NCBI RefSeq assembly: GCF_003966895.1
Contig: NZ_AP018449.1
Coordinates: forward strand, 441,424 to 505,423
DNA: 64,000 bases
Direction: 5' to 3'
From: Methylomusa anaerophila
GTDB lineage: Bacteria; Bacillota; Negativicutes; Sporomusales; Sporomusaceae
Shown here: positions 60,619 through 64,000 of the stretch, piece by piece
Layout of the letters: each line of letters starts with the position of its first letter
Position numbering within the stretch: position 1 is the first letter of the stretch
Translations under genes and position numbers: made by a program
Notes under the pieces: generated by a model
Seen by the model: the letters and a program-made list of their open reading frames with translations, nothing else
What the model was told of the DNA's origin: nothing
Databases searched by the model: none

Positions 60619-61688
60619 AGCGCTGCCTCCTGCACCAACAGCCGAAATTGAGCATCGGAAACAGGTGCTTTTTGCTTAACCGACAGTTTCTGGACTTTAG
60701 TCAGAACGTGTCTGGCGTCCTCCGGTCGAAGGGAAATATTCAACTGGTTTAGTTTATAGCGGATCGAGGCAAGGCCCGAATGCCGCCCAATGACAATATT
60801 GCGGGACAAGCCCACCATTTCCGGGGAAAACGGCTCATAAAGCCGGCTGTTTTTGGTGACGCCGTCGACATGAATACCGGATTCGTGGGCAAAAATTTGC
60901 GAGCCGATTACCGGTTTTGTCACCTCAATACTGTGACCGGTCAAATCCATAACCCGTTGGCAACGGTTGGCAATGCCCTGCGGCACATCCACCGTCAGGC
61001 CCAGCAAATGCTTCATGCCCATGATTATTTCTTCAAACGGGGGATAGCCGCCCACCCCGCCAATGGCCGCCGACACGCAACAGCAGCCGCCGCTGAGGGC
61101 GCTGAGAGCGTTTCCCGTTGCCAGGCCGTTGGCATTATTGCCGTGAAACTCCAGCAAACAAGGCAGTTCCGCTTTGAGACGGACAATGGCGTTATTTAAG
61201 GCCAGCGGCGCCATCCGGGCAAAGGGATCAGTCACTATGACGCTGTAAATCCCATATTTTTCCGCAGCAGCGCGTAAAGCGGCCAAACCGTCCACTGCCT
61301 CTGCCAGAAACGGATCAACCGCGAGGGAGGTCCGCAGGCCAAAAGACCTGGCCGCTGCCAAGGCGGCGGTTATTGCCGGGGAAATACCCGTAGCGGCGTC
61401 GGCGCCCTTTAGTTGCAGCAGGGTGAAGCCTGAGCGGTGCGCTTTCTCAACTTGATCTTCCTCAGGCGAAACAGCCGGACGCATGTCTTCCAGCCGGTGA
61501 AACAAAGCAGCCGGCTTGTCGTTCAACGAATCCAAAGTTATATCAAATATGACCGGCGCCATGTCCGTTATTTCTTGCTTAATGCAGCGAAGCTCAGCCG
61601 GGTTCATTTTCCGGCGGGCTAAGATGTAGCCCAAAGTCTGGTCAGCCATCACAACTTTAGGATCCACTGTTTTCACCTCTTTCATCAC
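60615..61688 (-). CDS. Homocitrate synthase omega chain (NifV-omega)
   Basis: A 357-residue partner chain. Its first part is a degenerate TIM barrel of the HMG-CoA lyase-like family (metal motif changed to FHGNNANGLATGNALSA). Its C-terminal part has the homocitrate/isopropylmalate synthase region KPVIGSQIFAHESGIHVDG and IVIGRHSGLASIRYKL. The omega-alpha gene pair is the arrangement known from Clostridium nif clusters. The start is uncertain: GTG 61688, ATG 61685, or a GTG at 61667 behind GAGGTG. Confidence 0.85.
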   Translation of the reverse strand: MMKEVKTVDPKVVMADQTLGYILARRKMNPAELRCIKQEITDMAPVIFDITLDSLNDKPAALFHRLEDMRPAVSPEEDQVEKAHRSGFTLLQLKGADAATGISPAITAALAAARSFGLRTSLAVDPFLAEAVDGLAALRAAAEKYGIYSVIVTDPFARMAPLALNNAIVRLKAELPCLLEFHGNNANGLATGNALSALSGGCCCVSAAIGGVGGYPPFEEIIMGMKHLLGLTVDVPQGIANRCQRVMDLTGHSIEVTKPVIGSQIFAHESGIHVDGVTKNSRLYEPFSPEMVGLSRNIVIGRHSGLASIRYKLNQLNISLRPEDARHVLTKVQKLSVKQKAPVSDAQFRLLVQEAAL

Positions 61689-61726
61689 GATTTCTCATGG
61701 CGTCGATATCCGGCTGGGCACGGCGT

Positions 61727-62998
61727 TCATACCGCCGCGGCGTCTTTGGGGCCGGCCTGGTGCAAATCCAAATACCGGCAGGCTTGTTGCAGACCTTCCT
61801 CTACGCTGCCGCATGCTTCGACAACTTTGATCCCGTTTCGGGCAAGATGTTTTTGGGCATCGTAGCCAATCCGCATGGTGAGTACGGCGTCACAGTCAGC
61901 AATAGCCTGCACCGTTTTGTTTTGGCTTTCGCACGCAACTTCGTTGTCGTCGCTTGCTTGGCAATATTTCACTGTTTTACGCGTTTCCAAAAGTAAATTG
62001 TTAATGCCGTCGCTTTCATAAATATGGAATTCCTCGGCATGACCGTAATGTAAATCCACCAGTTTACGATACTTTGAGGTAACAGCAATTCGGTAGACTT
62101 TAGCGGAATGGGCGGCGTCCGGCGCGGCTTGTTCGCCGCCGGCGCGAAAGTTGTGGGCCTGGTCATTGCCAAGCAATCCGACTGCATCGGCCCGGCACTG
62201 CCGGCAGTGCCGCATTTGGGCTATGTCCTCCTGGCAAATATCGCGCAGGATAGTTAAATCTTTCATGCTGGTCTGGGGTAAATTTTCAAACACGCTGCCC
62301 GGCGCCGGGATTAAGGGCATAATGTTAGTCATCACCGCTCCCAACTGCTTGACTTTTTTCACAACTTCCACAATATGATTGTTGTTTATGCCATTGATCA
62401 TTACAATATTGACTTTTACCAGCACTCCCCGGCCGGCCAAATATTCAATGCCGGCCATTTGATTATGGATTAATATTTCAGCCGCCTGTTCCCGTATATA
62501 ATGACGGCCCTGATACCAGACATGGCGGTAGATGGACGCACCGATGGACGGGTTTAGGCAATTGACGGTAACGGTGACGTGGTTGAGCCCCAAGGCAACA
62601 ATTTCCGGCGCGTACTGCGGCAGCATCAGGCCGTTGGTGGACAAGCAAAATAGTATTTCCGGCGAGCGCCGTTTAATAAGTTCGACGCTTTCCCGCGTTT
62701 GCTCCCAGTTAGCCAGCGCGTCCCCCGGCCCGGCGATGCCCACGACGCTTAAGTTCGGCAATTTGCTTTTTACCCGCAAAAATTTGTCGCAAGCCTGCGC
62801 CGGCGTCAAAATTTCACTGGTAACTCCCGGCCTGCTTTCGTTAACGCAGTCAAATCTACGGTTGCAATAATTGCAGCTGATATTGCACTCCGGCGCAACC
62901 GGAATATGCATTCTGGCAAATTTATGCTGGGCGTCGCAGGAGTAACAGGGATGTTTGGCAGTGGCTGCCGCCACTTCTTCGGGCGTTTTCAACGGCAT
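61727..62998 (-). CDS. nifB: Nitrogenase cofactor biosynthesis radical SAM protein NifB with NifX-like domain
   Basis: NifB builds the carbide-containing 8Fe core (NifB-co) of nitrogenase cofactors. HPCYSCDAQHKFARMHIPVAP leads into the radical SAM motif CNISCNYC (Cys38, 42, 45), then NRRFDCVNESRPGV, VVGIAGPGDALAN and a conserved cysteine pair CRQCRADAVGLLG near 270, all diagnostic. The C-terminal part (about 300-410, YRIAVTSKYRKLVDLHYGHAEEF...) is the NifX/NafY-type domain that holds the product. Ribosome site AGGAGGG. Follows the NifK/N-type gene. Confidence 0.95.
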   Translation of the reverse strand: MPLKTPEEVAAATAKHPCYSCDAQHKFARMHIPVAPECNISCNYCNRRFDCVNESRPGVTSEILTPAQACDKFLRVKSKLPNLSVVGIAGPGDALANWEQTRESVELIKRRSPEILFCLSTNGLMLPQYAPEIVALGLNHVTVTVNCLNPSIGASIYRHVWYQGRHYIREQAAEILIHNQMAGIEYLAGRGVLVKVNIVMINGINNNHIVEVVKKVKQLGAVMTNIMPLIPAPGSVFENLPQTSMKDLTILRDICQEDIAQMRHCRQCRADAVGLLGNDQAHNFRAGGEQAAPDAAHSAKVYRIAVTSKYRKLVDLHYGHAEEFHIYESDGINNLLLETRKTVKYCQASDDNEVACESQNKTVQAIADCDAVLTMRIGYDAQKHLARNGIKVVEACGSVEEGLQQACRYLDLHQAGPKDAAAV

Positions 62999-63069
62999 CG
63001 ACAGACCCTCCTTCCCATAAATAATTACAAGCTAGCGTTTTTGCACTTTGGAGCATTTTATCCGTTACG

Positions 63070-64000
63070 TTACTGCTGATTAAACGCCCGCTCATATTGC
63101 GCCCAGTTGATGGTTTTGGAACGAAACGCCGCCTCCCAGCAGTTGCCAACCCTTTCCAGCAGGTTAAGCATTCCTTCATAGCCAAAATACGCTCGGTCAA
63201 GATAAATGTCGGTATTGGCCGGCGCCAGCACATCAAACGCCGTCCTAATGCCCAGTTCCTCCGCCACATACTTTTCCCAGGCCGATCCCAGCACTGCGTC
63301 AACTTCAACCGTGGCCAGCGCTTGCTTAATCTGGTAACCGTCCGCCCCAAACACTACTTTGGGGCGGATGCCCAATGCGTTTAATTCCTGCCCCAACAGT
63401 TTGCGGACGTAAGGCGAGTCCGACTTAATCAACAGCAATTCCGGGATCATCTCCAATTCTTCATACAGCATTCTGACAAGACCAATGCCGATAGTGGCGT
63501 CCGCCACAACCGCAATTTTACAATTGCGGTAGCGGGGAATAATCATCAGCGCCCGGCGGCGCAGGGTGTCAATCACCAGTTCCTCGCCGGTTCGTATTAA
63601 GGCGGCAGCCGCATCTTCCGCGTTAAAGTATGCTCCCAGAGCCTGCAGCCAGCGGGCGGTGTTTTTCAAGCCAACGGGCAGCGGCATATCGGCAAGTATC
63701 AAGGGAATGCCATGGCGTTCCTGGATTTTGCGGGCAAATGTGTGGCCGACGTCATGACTTAACAGGATATTGGCCGCCGCGGTTCCGGCATTTTCCAGCT
63801 CACTCAGGGTAATATCATGGGCCACAACCGTTTGTACGGTTATTCCCATACAGTTCAGGACCGTCTTTACCCAGGCCAGGTCCGCCCGCCAGGTCGGGTT
63901 CAGATTGATTTGAGGCGCGATAATGTTGACAGTGTTTGCTGTCCGGGAAGGATTGGCGGCGATAAACGGCAGCAAAGCTTCCAACCCCAGGTTGGCGCCG
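63070..64000 (-). CDS. Nitrogenase component 1 family protein, NifN/NifK type (partial, C-terminal part)
   Basis: The frame is open to the right edge, so the N-terminal part, with the cluster cysteines, is missing; about 310 C-terminal residues are visible. Motifs: NIIAPQINLNPTWRADL, CKIAVVADATIGIGLVRMLYEEL, VDAVLGSAWEKYVAEELGI and DRAYFGYEGMLNLLERV. They fit the C-terminal half of the component 1 superfamily, beta-type. Position directly before nifB, as in clostridial nifE-nifN-nifB-nifV, suggests NifN, but a NifK-type subunit cannot be excluded. Confidence 0.75.
   Translation of the reverse strand, partial: GANLGLEALLPFIAANPSRTANTVNIIAPQINLNPTWRADLAWVKTVLNCMGITVQTVVAHDITLSELENAGTAAANILLSHDVGHTFARKIQERHGIPLILADMPLPVGLKNTARWLQALGAYFNAEDAAAALIRTGEELVIDTLRRRALMIIPRYRNCKIAVVADATIGIGLVRMLYEELEMIPELLLIKSDSPYVRKLLGQELNALGIRPKVVFGADGYQIKQALATVEVDAVLGSAWEKYVAEELGIRTAFDVLAPANTDIYLDRAYFGYEGMLNLLERVGNCWEAAFRSKTINWAQYERAFNQQ

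Overview
The window looks like the chromosome of an anaerobic, diderm (outer-membrane) Firmicute of the class Negativicutes, most like Sporomusa, Pelosinus and relatives. This is an inference from gene content; no rRNA is present. The reasons: Firmicute-type housekeeping (T-box-controlled valS, Rex, DUF4321, Gx transporter, NusG-II protein) sits beside four TonB-dependent outer-membrane receptors with their own TonB/ExbB/ExbD. An Rnf complex, a biotin-dependent decarboxylase/carboxylase set and a selenocysteine formate dehydrogenase point to anaerobic, acetogen- or propionate-type energy metabolism. Nearly all genes are on the minus strand.

Region 1 (1-12.4 kb): a growth and energy block, transcribed right to left: rseC-rnfCDGEAB, NusG-II protein, Gx transporter, DUF4321, maf, radC, mreBCD, minC, minD (cut by the left edge). 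A candidate promoter with a Rex-like operator lies upstream of rseC. Region 2 (12.5-22.7 kb): methylmalonyl-CoA decarboxylase-type genes, a possible meaB remnant, rex, an O-antigen-ligase-like protein, folC, and valS behind a T-box leader. Several small palindromic repeats lie between these genes.

Region 3 (22.7-41.7 kb): molybdenum/tungsten metabolism. It holds mobA, an electron-bifurcating-type formate dehydrogenase operon (hylC-hylB-hylA-fdhF2, with an in-frame UGA and a clear SECIS hairpin), divergent mobB, a modA-modB-modC-fmdE-TonB receptor operon bounded by a promoter and a bidirectional terminator, two MoeA-type proteins, and an excisionase-HTH/PBP-like regulator. A radical SAM/SPASM enzyme beside a small protein with a KIRADFVTNSSS-type N-terminus closes the region.

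Region 4 (41.7-58.9 kb): a dense uptake island with three TonB receptors, three intact type III periplasmic binding proteins plus one decayed copy, TonB, ExbB, ExbD and a FecCD-type ABC transporter. Embedded between two receptors is a translationally coupled pair of nitrogenase-component-1-superfamily proteins whose cysteine pattern (three in one subunit, one in the other) fits a single bridging Fe-S cluster rather than a nitrogenase P-cluster. This pair is the best candidate for an undescribed system.

Region 5 (59-64 kb): nitrogenase cofactor genes: a NifK/NifN-type gene cut by the right edge, nifB (with NifX-like domain), homocitrate synthase split into nifV-omega and nifV-alpha as in clostridia, and an AnfO-like gene. 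Together the right half suggests coordinated import of a metal or metal complex across two membranes and its use in Mo/W and nitrogenase-type cofactors.
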